DNA from: Knoellia sinensis KCTC 19936
Lineage (GTDB): Bacteria > Actinomycetota > Actinomycetes > Actinomycetales > Dermatophilaceae
Length of the DNA: 64,000 nt
Reading direction: 5' to 3'
Assembly (NCBI RefSeq): GCF_000768705.1
Contig: NZ_AVPJ01000001.1
Coordinates: forward strand, 1-64,000
The translations under genes were made by a program, and so were the position numbers. The notes beneath the pieces were generated by a model. It was not told where the DNA came from, ran no database searches, and worked only from the letters and a program-made list of their open reading frames with translations. Positions 11,965 to 20,564 of the stretch are shown here, piece after piece. How positions within the stretch are numbered: position 1 is the first letter of the stretch; each line of letters begins with the position of its first letter.

Positions 11965-12708
11965 TCACGCGAGCGGGTCGTCCGCACCCCAGGGGACGAG
12001 ACCGATCGTGCGGTCATGCTCGCCCACGCCACCGGCGCCCTGTTGGCGCGCCATGAGTGACTCTGCAGAATCGGACCCTGCCCTCACCATGCGTCCGCTC
12101 CACGCGTCGAGGTCACCTGAGGCCAGTGCGAGGACGAGAGCCGTGACGTCCCCGGGATCGGTCCACTCCGTTCTTCCGCGGTGGGCAAGCATCGACTGGG
12201 TCATGTCCGTCCGCACGACGCCAGGCGCCAGGTCGAACGCGAAGACGCCCCTTCCCTTCCCTGCCAGGTGGGTCGAACCGGTGATGCGTGCGAGGGCCGT
12301 CTTGCTCACGTTGTAGGCCGAGGCGACGGCTCCTGGCCGAACCCCCGCCCCGCTGTTGAGGTTGATGACGCGACCGTTGCCGGCCGAGAGCATGTGCGGC
12401 AGCACCGTGCGCGTCAGGAGGTAGGGCCCGAGGACGTTCACCTCCACCGTGGCCCACCATTCGTCCGGATCGGACTCCTGCAGTGGGACCTCGGAGTCGA
12501 TGACACCTGCGTTGTTGACCAGCAGGTCGATCCGCCCGTGGCGCGCCACGACATCTGCCACCCATCCCTCAACGGCCGCACGATCCGTGACCGGGGCCGT
12601 GGAGCGCGACCCGCGCTCCACGGCATATCCCGCGCCCTGCAGGGCATCGGCGACGAAGGCGCCGATGCCGCGCGACGCCCCGGTGACAATCGCGACCGGC
12701 TGAGTCAT
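11965..12708 (-). CDS. Short-chain dehydrogenase/reductase (SDR)
   Basis: A 247-residue classical SDR. The N-terminal NAD(P)-binding motif is VTGASRGIGAF, followed by LVNNAGVI, the catalytic Ser in NLNSGAG, and the YxxxK pair in SAYNVSKTAL. The substrate is not evident. ATG 12708 overlaps the pheT stop (ATGA), so it is the distal gene of the pheS-pheT transcript and ends just before the argC operators. Many actinobacteria keep an unrelated gene here, and no functional link with tRNA charging is suggested. Confidence 0.85.
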   Translation of the reverse strand: MTQPVAIVTGASRGIGAFVADALQGAGYAVERGSRSTAPVTDRAAVEGWVADVVARHGRIDLLVNNAGVIDSEVPLQESDPDEWWATVEVNVLGPYLLTRTVLPHMLSAGNGRVINLNSGAGVRPGAVASAYNVSKTALARITGSTHLAGKGRGVFAFDLAPGVVRTDMTQSMLAHRGRTEWTDPGDVTALVLALASGDLDAWSGRMVRAGSDSAESLMARQQGAGGVGEHDRTIGLVPWGADDPLA

Positions 12709-15254
12709 CGCTGCACAGCCCCGGTCCGTGAGGCGGCTGCCTTGACCGCCGAATCCCGGAGAGCAGACACCTCGTCGGTGGTGAGGGTCCGGTCCTCCGC
12801 ACGGAAGGTCAGCCGATAGGCGAGGGACTTCTTGCCCGGCTCGAGTTGGTCGCCCCGATAGACATCGAAAAGGTTCACGGACTCCAGGGTCTCGCCAGCA
12901 CCCTCCCGCAGTGCTTCCTCGACGGCGGCGGCCGTCACGCCCTCGTCCACGACGAGGGCGACATCGCTCTGCGCCATGGGGAAGGCGGTGAGCGTGCTCG
13001 CCTGCACCGTGACCTCAGCAGCGCGAGTGAGCACATCGAGGTCGAGCTCGGCTCCGACGGTCCGAGGGGGCAGGCCCAGCGCGGCGACGACCTTAGGGTG
13101 CAACTCGCCCACATGCCCCACGACCGACCCGTCGGCCAGCTCGACGCGGGCACATCGACCGGGGTGGTACGGCGCGACGGTGTCCGCCACGACGTGAAGA
13201 GTGACGGCCAACGACTCGCCGACGACGCGCGCGAGGTCGATGGCATCGGTGACGTCCGCCGGCCGACCCTCACCCCACCACCCGTGGCGGTCGCGATCGC
13301 CGGCGAGGAGCCAACCCACGTGCCTCGGCTGCGGCGGCACTGCTGCTCGAATCGCCGCGAGCGTCTCCTCCGTGGGAAGCACACCCACGTCCTCTGTGGG
13401 GGCATTCCTCTGCGGTCCGTCAAGGTCGACGACGAGTCCGAACTCGAAGAGCGCGACATCGCGGGCGCCTCGAGCGACATTGCGGCGCAGGCCATCGACC
13501 ATGGTCGCGAGGAGGCGTGTGCGCATGAGCGGCTGCTCGTCCGAGAGCGGGTTGGCCAGACGGACCGAACGCGCGACTTCGGCGTCCACGTCGAGCCCCA
13601 GGGCTGCATACCGGTCGGCACCCACGAACGGGGCACTCCAGATCTCGGAGAGCCCCTGTGTTGCAAGGACGTTGGCGACCGTACGCCGGACCCGCTGCGC
13701 ATGGGTCAGCCCCGCGCCACCGGGCGGGGTCGGCAGGATCGACGGGATGCCGTCGTAGCCGTTGATGCGCGCGACTTCCTCGACGAGGTCCTCGGCGGTC
13801 GTGAGGTCCGGACGCCAGGTCGGTGGGGTCACGGACAGGAGGTCACCGTTGCGAGTGACGTCACACCCGACGGATTCGAGAACGTCGACGACCTGGCCGT
13901 CGGAGTACTCAACACCGACGATCCGGGTGGGGAAGCCCACCGACATGGTGATGGCTGCCGGCGGGGTGGGAGAACCCACGTCCGTGACTTCGGGGTCGAC
14001 GGTGCCTCCGCCATGTTCGACCAGCAGGTCGACGGCGAGTTGCGCGGCCGCTGCCGCGAGGGCCGGGTCGACCCCGCGCTCGAAGCGTCGCGAGGCCTCC
14101 GACGGAAGCTTGTGGCGGCGGGCCGTGCGCGCGATGGTCACGGCCTCGAAGTGGGCCGCCTCGATGAGGACATCACGCGTCCCGGCACCGACCTCGGTCT
14201 CCGCGCCACCCATGACGCCTGCGATCGCGACGGGGCGTTCGCCCCCACGGTCGGTGATGAGGAGGTCTCCGGTATCGAGCGCCCGGTCCTGGTCGTCCAA
14301 GGTCTTGAGCCGCTCCCCGTCCCGGGCCCGCCGCACGACGATGGGCGCCTCCAGCGTGTCGAGGTCGAACGCGTGCAGGGGTTGGCCCAGGCCGAGCATG
14401 ACGTAGTTGGTCACGTCGACGGGTAGTGAGATGGGGCGCATCCCTGCTTCAGTGAGACGCGTCGCCATCCAGCGCGGAGTCGGCGCGCTGACATCGATGC
14501 CGCGCACGACGCGGGCCACGTAGCGGTCGCACCCGACGCGATCGCGGATGGGTGAGTCGTCGCGCAGTTCGACCGCGATTCCCTCGTCGGTGGGTTCCGG
14601 AGCCTTGGCCGCGAGCGCGATCGCCGGGTCGATGAAGGTGGCGCGGGTCGCGTGCGAGTACTCACGCGCGATGCCACGGATGGCGAAGCAGTAGCCCCGA
14701 TCCGGGGTGACATTGACCTCGACGGTCTCGCGGTCGAGACCGAGGAGCGGGATGGCGTCCATCCCGGGCCTGAGGCTGGAGATCAGGGCGTCGTCGTCGG
14801 CGAACTTGCGCGTGAGTACGAGGATGCCGTCGTGGTCGTCGCCGATGCCGAGCTCGCGCTCGGAGCAGATCATCCCCGCCGACACGTGGCCGTAGGTCTT
14901 GCGCGCACTGACCTCGAGCGGGCCGTGCGGCGTGCTGATCACGCCCCCCGGCAGGATGACGACGACGAGATCGCCGGGCTCGAAGTTGTGGGCGCCGCAC
15001 ACGATGCCCTGGGGCTCCCCGGTGCCGTTGCTCTCGCCCACGTCGACGGTGCACCAGTTGATGGTCTTGCCGTTCTTCTGCGGCTCCGGCTCCTTCGTGA
15101 GGACCCTGCCCACGACGAGCGGACCCGTCACACCTCCGGTGTGCAGCCCCTCTTCCTCCAGGCCCACGCGGACGAGGTCAGCGGCGATCTGCTCGCCCGT
15201 CGCATCGGTGGGGACGGCGACGTATTCGCGCAGCCAATCGACTGGAATCAGCAT
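12705..15254 (-). CDS. pheT: Phenylalanyl-tRNA synthetase, beta subunit
   Basis: Large subunit of the (alpha-beta)2 PheRS that charges tRNA-Phe. The 849-residue protein has, in order, an N-terminal tRNA-binding OB domain (about residues 40-150, with GIVCGAHNFEPGDLVVVILP), the B3/B4 editing region, the B5 domain, a catalytic-like core and a C-terminal FDX-ACB anticodon-binding domain (FPMAQSDVALVVDEGVT onward). ATG 15254 has GGAG 5 nt upstream. The RBS and start lie within a copy of the sequence that ends pheS, so the start is coupled to a 21-codon ORF whose stop overlaps it (TGATG). Confidence 0.97.
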   Translation of the reverse strand: MLIPVDWLREYVAVPTDATGEQIAADLVRVGLEEEGLHTGGVTGPLVVGRVLTKEPEPQKNGKTINWCTVDVGESNGTGEPQGIVCGAHNFEPGDLVVVILPGGVISTPHGPLEVSARKTYGHVSAGMICSERELGIGDDHDGILVLTRKFADDDALISSLRPGMDAIPLLGLDRETVEVNVTPDRGYCFAIRGIAREYSHATRATFIDPAIALAAKAPEPTDEGIAVELRDDSPIRDRVGCDRYVARVVRGIDVSAPTPRWMATRLTEAGMRPISLPVDVTNYVMLGLGQPLHAFDLDTLEAPIVVRRARDGERLKTLDDQDRALDTGDLLITDRGGERPVAIAGVMGGAETEVGAGTRDVLIEAAHFEAVTIARTARRHKLPSEASRRFERGVDPALAAAAAQLAVDLLVEHGGGTVDPEVTDVGSPTPPAAITMSVGFPTRIVGVEYSDGQVVDVLESVGCDVTRNGDLLSVTPPTWRPDLTTAEDLVEEVARINGYDGIPSILPTPPGGAGLTHAQRVRRTVANVLATQGLSEIWSAPFVGADRYAALGLDVDAEVARSVRLANPLSDEQPLMRTRLLATMVDGLRRNVARGARDVALFEFGLVVDLDGPQRNAPTEDVGVLPTEETLAAIRAAVPPQPRHVGWLLAGDRDRHGWWGEGRPADVTDAIDLARVVGESLAVTLHVVADTVAPYHPGRCARVELADGSVVGHVGELHPKVVAALGLPPRTVGAELDLDVLTRAAEVTVQASTLTAFPMAQSDVALVVDEGVTAAAVEEALREGAGETLESVNLFDVYRGDQLEPGKKSLAYRLTFRAEDRTLTTDEVSALRDSAVKAAASRTGAVQR

Positions 15255-15319
15255 CAGATCTCCATTCCGGCAGAGTGGGTCAGGTGCGCCAGCGGCGCGT
15301 GAACTGGGAGCGCGCGCAT
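15254..15319 (-). CDS. 21-codon ORF linking pheS and pheT
   Basis: The pheS stop and this ORF's ATG share TGATG, and this ORF's stop and the pheT ATG share a second TGATG. The predicted peptide starts MRALPVHAPLAHLTHSAG and ends MEI. Its last codons match the last codons of pheS (GAG ATC TGA), because a 19-bp segment (CGGA[T/A]TGGAGATCTGATGC) occurs at both places with one mismatch. It probably arose by duplication of the old pheS/pheT junction and would keep ribosomes coupled from pheS to pheT. The peptide itself may have no function. Confidence 0.5.
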   Translation of the reverse strand: MRALPVHAPLAHLTHSAGMEI

Positions 15320-16422
15320 CAGATCTCCAATCCGAACTGCGCGTCGAAGCGCACGTCGCCTTCGATCATGTCCCGCATGTCGCTCACGCCGGTCCGGAAC
15401 ATCAGCGCGCGATCGATGCCCATGCCAAAGGCGAAGCCGGTGAAGCGGTCAGGGTCGACACCGCAGGCCGTGAGGACGTTGCGGTTCACCATCCCGCAGC
15501 CGCCCCATTCGATCCATCCGGTGCCCTTGCACGTGCGGCAGTCGGGATCCTCCCCACGACACACGAAGCACCGCAGGTCGATCTCGGCGCTCGGCTCCGT
15601 GAACGGGAAGAAGGAGGGCCGCAGTCGCGTGCTGATCCCGTCGCCGAAGAGCTCCGTGGCGAGGCGGTCGAGCGTTCCCTTGAGGTGCGCCATCGTGATG
15701 CCCTCGTCGACTGCGAGCCCCTCGACCTGGTGGAACGCCGGCATGTGGGTTGCGTCGAGCTCATCAGTGCGGAAGACCCGCCCGATCGCTGCGATGTAGA
15801 CGGGGACTCCGCGATCCAGCAGGGTCCGTGCCTGAACGGGCGACGTGTGGGTGCGCAGGACAAGTCCACCGTCGGGAGGGTCGACGTAGAACGTGTCCTG
15901 CATCTGGCGAGCCGGGTGGTCGGCATCGAAGTTGAGAGCGTCGAAGTTGAACCACTCCGCCTCGATCTCCGGCCCCTCGGCAATCTCCCAGCCCAGGCCG
16001 ACGAAGAGGTCGGCGATTCGCTGCGACATGAGCTCGATGGGGTGCCGCCGCCCCAGAGGCCGACGCCCGGTGGGGAGGGTGACGTCAACGGCCTCCTCGG
16101 TGAGGATGCGTTCGTCACGCTCGGCCTCGAGTTCCCCCTGCCGAGCGACGAACGCCTGGTTGACGCGCCCCCGCGCCTGACCAACACGTTTGCCCGCCTC
16201 GGCCTTGGCGCTGGGTGGCAAAGCGCCGATCTCGCGGTTCGCCAAAGCGAGAGCGGACCGGTCGCCGGAGTGCGCCGAGCGCAGCGCCTTGAGCTCGTCC
16301 AGGGACACAGCCCGTGCGACGGCGTCGAGCGCGGCGGTCACCGCATCATCGATGACCTGGGGGTCGAGAGCAGCGACCTCGACCGGGTCGAAGTTCGTGT
16401 TGGGTCCTGACATGGCTTCCAC
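15319..16422 (-). CDS. pheS: Phenylalanyl-tRNA synthetase, alpha subunit
   Basis: Catalytic subunit of PheRS, 367 residues. An N-terminal coiled-coil region (about residues 1-90, rich in Ala, Arg and Glu) is followed by the class II core: HPIELMSQRIADLFVGLGWE, the motif 2 region with DTFYVDPPDGGLVLRTHTSP, FHQVEGLAVDE, and motif 3 as GFAFGMGIDRALMFRTGVSD. A Cys-rich insert CFVCRGEDPDCRTCKGTGW looks like a small zinc-binding site, as in many actinobacterial PheS proteins. It is preceded by a 98-nt structured leader and a short upstream ORF, and followed by the duplicated junction. Confidence 0.97.
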   Translation of the reverse strand: MEAMSGPNTNFDPVEVAALDPQVIDDAVTAALDAVARAVSLDELKALRSAHSGDRSALALANREIGALPPSAKAEAGKRVGQARGRVNQAFVARQGELEAERDERILTEEAVDVTLPTGRRPLGRRHPIELMSQRIADLFVGLGWEIAEGPEIEAEWFNFDALNFDADHPARQMQDTFYVDPPDGGLVLRTHTSPVQARTLLDRGVPVYIAAIGRVFRTDELDATHMPAFHQVEGLAVDEGITMAHLKGTLDRLATELFGDGISTRLRPSFFPFTEPSAEIDLRCFVCRGEDPDCRTCKGTGWIEWGGCGMVNRNVLTACGVDPDRFTGFAFGMGIDRALMFRTGVSDMRDMIEGDVRFDAQFGLEI

Positions 16423-16520
16423 TTCTCGTCGCGGGCGCGTCCGAGCGCACCCTGCAGGCTGGACTTCGAAAGGCGCCCTCGTCCAACGCTCACCTGCGTT
16501 GGGGTGCAGCCGCGCGCCGC
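16423..16520 (-). promoter_or_regulatory. Structured pheS leader with a perfect hairpin
   Basis: The sequence upstream of pheS contains CCAACGC/GCGTTGG (16483-16489 and 16496-16502), a perfect 7-bp stem with a 6-nt loop. Flanking GC-rich segments (around 16445-16470 and 16501-16508) could pair in competition. Attenuation of pheST through a leader is common in bacteria. No T-box features or run of Phe codons is visible, so the mechanism is unknown. Confidence 0.4.
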
Positions 16521-16604
16521 TCAGGCGTGCCGCGCCACCGCACCGGAGGGCACGGTAAATCGGCGCACGGCACGGGGAGTGCGAGGGGCCGAGGCGGGAG
16601 TCAT
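16521..16604 (-). CDS. Possible 27-residue leader ORF upstream of pheS
   Basis: The ATG overlaps the MFS-transporter stop as ATGA, and the ORF ends just before the leader hairpin. The peptide starts MTPASAPRTPRAVRRFTVPS and is rich in Arg, Pro and Ala with a single Phe. Its position suggests a leader peptide that could couple ribosome movement to hairpin formation. The single Phe codon does not make it a standard phenylalanine attenuator, so it may be a chance ORF. Confidence 0.3.
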   Translation of the reverse strand: MTPASAPRTPRAVRRFTVPSGAVARHA

Positions 16605-17830
16605 GGTCCAGAGCCTATCGCGCTCGCGGGCGACGACACCTCCGGGTTTGGAGCGCGCCGGCGCCTCCGGGTCTGGAGGGCGACGGCGCCGAGCACGGCG
16701 ATCACGAGTCCGACAGCCGCCGGAGCCACGAAGCCGCCACCTGCGCCCACCTCGTCGATGGCCAATCCCGCAAACGGGGCACCCATGGCACCTCCCAACG
16801 TCAACGACGAGCCGTGCCAGCCCATGGCCTCACCTCGAGCGGACGCAGGAACGATCCGCGAGGCCTGGTCGACGCTGGCCGTGATCGTGGGAGCGCAGAA
16901 CATGCCGGCGACGAATCCGAGGGCACCCAAAGACAGCGGACCAGCGGCCAGCGCCATGGGGAAGGTCACGAGAGCCAGCGCGCCCAACAGCCAGAACGTC
17001 GAGATCGACCGGCTCAACCCGCCGTAGACGAGGGCCCCGATGAGAGACCCCAGGCCCCATGAGGCGAGGACGAGTCCGATCGCCGTGGGCTCCCCCACCT
17101 CGCGCATGCGCGCGACGATGCCGAGGTCGGTGCCGGCGAGTACGAAGGTGGCCGCAGCCGCGGCAAGGCACACGGCCACAAAGGGCAGGCCGAACCACGC
17201 CGAACGCTGCGTCTGCGTCCGGGCGCCATCGTCCTCGGCGTCCCCGCGCAAGGGCAGGTCCACGAACCACAGGACGAGGCCTCCCACCACCCCGAGCATC
17301 TGAATCGCGAAGAGTACCCACCTCGTGTCCCAGAGCGATGCCGCCCAGATCGAGGTCGCGGGACCGACGATGAAAGCGAGTTCGACGGCGACGGAGTCGA
17401 GCGAGATCGCGGTCCGGCGCTCTTGGGAGGGCACCGCGGCGATGACGGCCTGGCGGACGATCGAGAAGCTCGGAATGACGAAGAGACCTGCGACGCCGGC
17501 GAGGACCAGCAGAGGCACGTAGTCCACCCACGGCGCGACCGACCAGCAGAGGAGCGCGACGAGCGTGGAAGGAAGGACGACGCGTCGCAGCCCGACCCGG
17601 TCGAGCAGCCGGCCGCGCCACGGCCCGCTCACGGCGATGGCCACGGTGGCGACCGACGCGAGAAGGCCGGCCGCGGCATACGACCGCTCGAGGGTCGTCA
17701 CCACGTGAACCGTCAGCAGGACGCCCGCCGAGAACACGGGGATCCGCACCAGGGAGCCGAGGATCAGGGCGGCGCGAAGATCGCGGCTCGCGAGGACGGC
17801 ACGATAGGGGGCGATCGACACGACCGGCAC
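16601..17830 (-). CDS. Major facilitator superfamily transporter
   Basis: A 409-residue membrane protein with about 12 hydrophobic segments. The MFS loop 2-3 motif appears as GPWRGRLLDRVGLRR, and the second half begins after an Asp/Glu/Arg-rich loop (DAEDDGARTQTQRS). The substrate is not predictable. GTG 17830 starts MPVVSIAPYRAVLASRD. The transcript reads towards pheS, the stop overlaps a 27-codon ORF, and a hairpin at 17861-17883 separates it from the histidine kinase upstream. Confidence 0.85.
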   Translation of the reverse strand: MPVVSIAPYRAVLASRDLRAALILGSLVRIPVFSAGVLLTVHVVTTLERSYAAAGLLASVATVAIAVSGPWRGRLLDRVGLRRVVLPSTLVALLCWSVAPWVDYVPLLVLAGVAGLFVIPSFSIVRQAVIAAVPSQERRTAISLDSVAVELAFIVGPATSIWAASLWDTRWVLFAIQMLGVVGGLVLWFVDLPLRGDAEDDGARTQTQRSAWFGLPFVAVCLAAAAATFVLAGTDLGIVARMREVGEPTAIGLVLASWGLGSLIGALVYGGLSRSISTFWLLGALALVTFPMALAAGPLSLGALGFVAGMFCAPTITASVDQASRIVPASARGEAMGWHGSSLTLGGAMGAPFAGLAIDEVGAGGGFVAPAAVGLVIAVLGAVALQTRRRRRAPNPEVSSPASAIGSGP

Positions 17831-17860
17831 GGAATCGCCCCTTTCCTCGTTGTTCTCTCG

Positions 17861-17883
17861 GGTGGCTCCCCGGGAGCCTCACC
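17861..17883 (-). terminator. Hairpin after the histidine kinase gene
   Basis: GGTGGCTCCC then CGGGAGCC and TCACC form a GC-rich near-palindrome (core GGCTCCC/GGGAGCC) between the kinase stop at 17936 and the transporter start at 17830. There is no clear T-run, so termination is inferred from structure and position only. Confidence 0.4.
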
Positions 17884-17935
17884 AGCCCGTCGACGCCCCC
17901 CAAGACGATTCGTCAGGCCGAGTGCGACGTTGCGG

Positions 17936-19021
17936 CTAGACGGGTTCACCCGGGAAGAAGGCCCGGACGACCGCGCCTCCCTCGATGGCGTCATCGACGT
18001 CGACCTGCCCGCCGTGAGCCTCCACGACACCTCGCACGATGTAGAGCCCGAGCCCCGTACCGGAACCACTCGGACCATGCCAGAAACGGCTGAACACCGC
18101 GCGACGCTGCTCCGCCGGGATCCCCTCGCCGTCGTCGCGAATGCTGATCGTCACTCCCTGGCCGGTCGAGCCGTCCGTTGGTTCGGCCGAAAGGGCCACC
18201 CGACCACGCCCGTGCCGCAGCGCGTTCTCCACGAGGTTGGCCACGACCTGGTCCAGACGGTCCGGGTCGGCGTAGACCTCTTCGGCCCCGGGCGCGACAT
18301 CGACACTGAACTCGACGTCTTCGTGCCCGGCAGCCACGGCTCGCTCGACGTGGCGGTTGAAGACCACCCTGGTCGACACCGGCACCTCATGGATGCGCAA
18401 CCTGCCCGTGTCGATGCGTGAGACGTCGAGGAGGTCGGTGATGAGTCGGGTCAGGCGATCGGCATCGGCATCGATCGCCTCGAGCATGGTGAGTCGCTGC
18501 TCCTCGGAGAACTGGTCCCACCGTCGCAGCAGGGTCGAGGAGAACCCCTTCACACCCGTCAACGGAGAACGCAGTTCATGGGCGATGGTCGAGATCAGGG
18601 CCGCATGGTCCTGCTCCGCGCGTCGCCGCGCCTCGGCGTCACGCAGGGCGAGAAGGATCGCGCCGAGTGGACCGGCACGACCGGCCCGCAGATAGCGGGC
18701 GGTCACCAGCAGTTCGGAACCGTCCGGCAGCTGCAGCAGCTTTTCGCGGTGACCGGTACGGATACGGAGTCCACCCCACGGATCCGTGAGCGCCCACCAC
18801 GACTCACCGTTGCGGGTCTCGAGGGGCAGAACGACCCGGATGTCGCGGCCCAGGAGTTCGTCCGCGGGCATGTCGAGAATCTGCTCGGCGCGCCGATTCA
18901 CCGACGTCACCAGCCCGTCGACGTCAGCGGCCACCAGACCATCGGGGAGCATCTGCGCCGCCGAGGACGCCGCAGAGCGCGGAACGGTGAGCACACCATC
19001 CTTGATCGACGACTCATCCAT
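17936..19021 (-). CDS. Soluble PAS-domain sensor histidine kinase, orphan
   Basis: A 361-residue histidine kinase with no transmembrane segment. A PAS domain (about residues 15-130; GLVAADVDGLVTSVNRRAEQ) precedes the HisKA domain with the phosphorylated His in STIAHELRSPLTGVKG. The ATPase domain has NLVENALRHG (N box), DDGEGIP (G1) and GTGLGLYIVRG (G2). No response regulator is encoded next to it; actinobacteria often have a lone kinase between trmH-like and pheS genes. It follows the methyltransferase gene by 18 bp and is probably co-transcribed with it. The signal is unknown. Confidence 0.9.
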   Translation of the reverse strand: MDESSIKDGVLTVPRSAASSAAQMLPDGLVAADVDGLVTSVNRRAEQILDMPADELLGRDIRVVLPLETRNGESWWALTDPWGGLRIRTGHREKLLQLPDGSELLVTARYLRAGRAGPLGAILLALRDAEARRRAEQDHAALISTIAHELRSPLTGVKGFSSTLLRRWDQFSEEQRLTMLEAIDADADRLTRLITDLLDVSRIDTGRLRIHEVPVSTRVVFNRHVERAVAAGHEDVEFSVDVAPGAEEVYADPDRLDQVVANLVENALRHGRGRVALSAEPTDGSTGQGVTISIRDDGEGIPAEQRRAVFSRFWHGPSGSGTGLGLYIVRGVVEAHGGQVDVDDAIEGGAVVRAFFPGEPV

Positions 19022-19039
19022 GCCGACATCCCACCACGT

Positions 19040-19834
19040 TCAGGCTCTCCGCGTGGCACCTGCGGACGCTGCGAGGCAGACCGTGGCGGCCATGGCGAGG
19101 TTCAACGACTCCACCCGGTCGTGGATCGGCACGCGCACGACGTCGCTGCACCTGTCCCTGATCTCGGCCGGCAGGCCCCAGGCCTCATTGCCCATGACCC
19201 AAGCGTGCGGCCGCGACACGTCCACGTCCGGCAGCAGCGTCGAGCCGACTCCGTCGGCCGCAAACGTCCGTATGCCGTGCTCCTCCAGTGCCGTGAGGGT
19301 CGCCTCGACCTCGAGTCCGGTGACGACGGGCAGGTGGAAGATCGATCCGACCGTGGACCGCACCACCTTGGGTGCGAGGACGTCGACGGAACCGTCGGTC
19401 ACGAGCACCGCGTCGGCCCCGAACGCGTCGGCACCCCGGATGACTGTGCCTGCGTTGCCCGGGTCACGCACCGCGCTCAGCAGCACGAGCAGCCTCGGTC
19501 CGGACGCAAGGACGTCCTCAAGGGTGTGGGGCTGCGTCGAGACGACGGCGAGCAGACCTTGGGGCGACTCGGTGTCGGCCATCGCGGCGAGGACCGCATC
19601 GTCGGTCTCGTGGACGTGGATCCCTGCCTCGGCAGCCTGGGCCACGAGGTCGTGATGACGGTCCGCGGCAGCGGAGGTGACGTAGATGTCGTCGACGCGC
19701 TCTGCGGCATACCGGATCGCCTCGCGCACGCCTTGGGGCCCGTCGACGAGGAAGCGACCGGTCCGTTCACGCACTGAGCGCCGGGAGAGCGATCGCACTG
19801 ACTTGACCCGATCGGATCGGACGTTGGTCAGCAC
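19040..19834 (-). CDS. TrmH-family (SpoU) RNA 2'-O-methyltransferase
   Basis: A SPOUT-fold RNA methyltransferase of 264 residues. Motif 1 is the Arg-containing DPGNAGTVIRGADAFGA, motif 2 is WVMGNEAWGLP, and motif 3 is VRVPIHDRVESLNLAMAATV, which forms the SAM-binding knot. An N-terminal substrate-binding domain (about residues 10-90) resembles the 23S rRNA-modifying subgroup. It follows rplT by 40 bp on the same strand, a common actinobacterial order that suggests an rRNA target. The exact modified base cannot be stated. Confidence 0.9.
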   Translation of the reverse strand: MLTNVRSDRVKSVRSLSRRSVRERTGRFLVDGPQGVREAIRYAAERVDDIYVTSAAADRHHDLVAQAAEAGIHVHETDDAVLAAMADTESPQGLLAVVSTQPHTLEDVLASGPRLLVLLSAVRDPGNAGTVIRGADAFGADAVLVTDGSVDVLAPKVVRSTVGSIFHLPVVTGLEVEATLTALEEHGIRTFAADGVGSTLLPDVDVSRPHAWVMGNEAWGLPAEIRDRCSDVVRVPIHDRVESLNLAMAATVCLAASAGATRRA

Positions 19835-19874
19835 GGCTCTCCCGGCGCTCGAAGGTGCGAGGGTGCCCGCAGGA

Positions 19875-20255
19875 TCAGGCGGACGCCTTCTCGGCCTGGG
19901 CCGGAACGTTGGCCTTGGCGATCTCGACGAGGGCGGCGAAGGCTGCCTCGTCGTTGACCGCGAGCTCGGCCAGCATGCGACGGTCGACCTCGATCTCGGC
20001 GGCCTTGAGGCCCTGGATGAGGCGGTTGTAGGTCATGCCGTTGGCGCGGGCCGCAGCGTTGATGCGCTGGATCCACAGGCGACGGAAGTCACCCTTGCGG
20101 GCGCGACGGTCGCGGTAGCTGTAGCCGAGGGAGTGGGTGACCTGCTCCTTGGCCTTGCGGTAGAGACGGGACCGCTGACCGCGGTAGCCGCTCGCGCGCT
20201 CGAGGACGACCCGGCGCTTCTTCTGGGCGTTGACCGCCCGCTTCACGCGTGCCAC
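19875..20255 (-). CDS. rplT: 50S ribosomal protein L20
   Basis: A 126-residue 23S rRNA-binding protein needed for early 50S assembly. The N-terminal extension is highly basic ([20 protein letters not shown]), followed by [20 protein letters not shown] and [12 protein letters not shown], all typical of L20. In other bacteria L20 represses its own operon by binding the messenger. It is the last gene of the infC-rpmI-rplT unit. Confidence 0.98.
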   Translation of the reverse strand: MARVKRAVNAQKKRRVVLERASGYRGQRSRLYRKAKEQVTHSLGYSYRDRRARKGDFRRLWIQRINAAARANGMTYNRLIQGLKAAEIEVDRRMLAELAVNDEAAFAALVEIAKANVPAQAEKASA

Positions 20256-20297
20256 GTGAGTACTCCTTGCTGTTCTTGGACGTTCGGGTGACTCGGC

Positions 20298-20492
20298 TCA
20301 GATGCCGAGAAGCTTCTTGACCTTCTTGACGTCGGCCTTGGAAACCAGAAGGTCCTTGCTGAGGGCGCGTGCCTTCTGCGGGGTCTTCTCGTGGAACTTG
20401 TGGACGTGACCGGCCTGCTCGCGCATGACCTTGCCGGAACCGGTGACGCGGAAGCGCTTCTTGGTGCCGCTGTGGGTCTTGTTCTTCGGCAT
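20298..20492 (-). CDS. rpmI: 50S ribosomal protein L35
   Basis: A 64-residue basic protein beginning MPKNKTHSGTKKRFRVTGSG, characteristic of L35. A GGAG ribosome-binding site precedes the ATG. It is 42 bp upstream of rplT and 72 bp after infC, so the three are surely co-transcribed. Confidence 0.98.
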   Translation of the reverse strand: MPKNKTHSGTKKRFRVTGSGKVMREQAGHVHKFHEKTPQKARALSKDLLVSKADVKKVKKLLGI

Positions 20493-20564
20493 GGCTGCCG
20501 ATCTCCTTCGCTGTCGGTGCTGCGGTGATGCTGTGTGTGGTGCTGGAAATCTGTGGGCGACGCC

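Noticed and set aside
12846-14426. 526-codon + strand ORF, and a similar 503-codon ORF at 14899-16410
   Set aside because: Both are antisense to pheT and pheS, Arg/Asp/His-rich and without recognisable domains. The minus-strand genes are certain.
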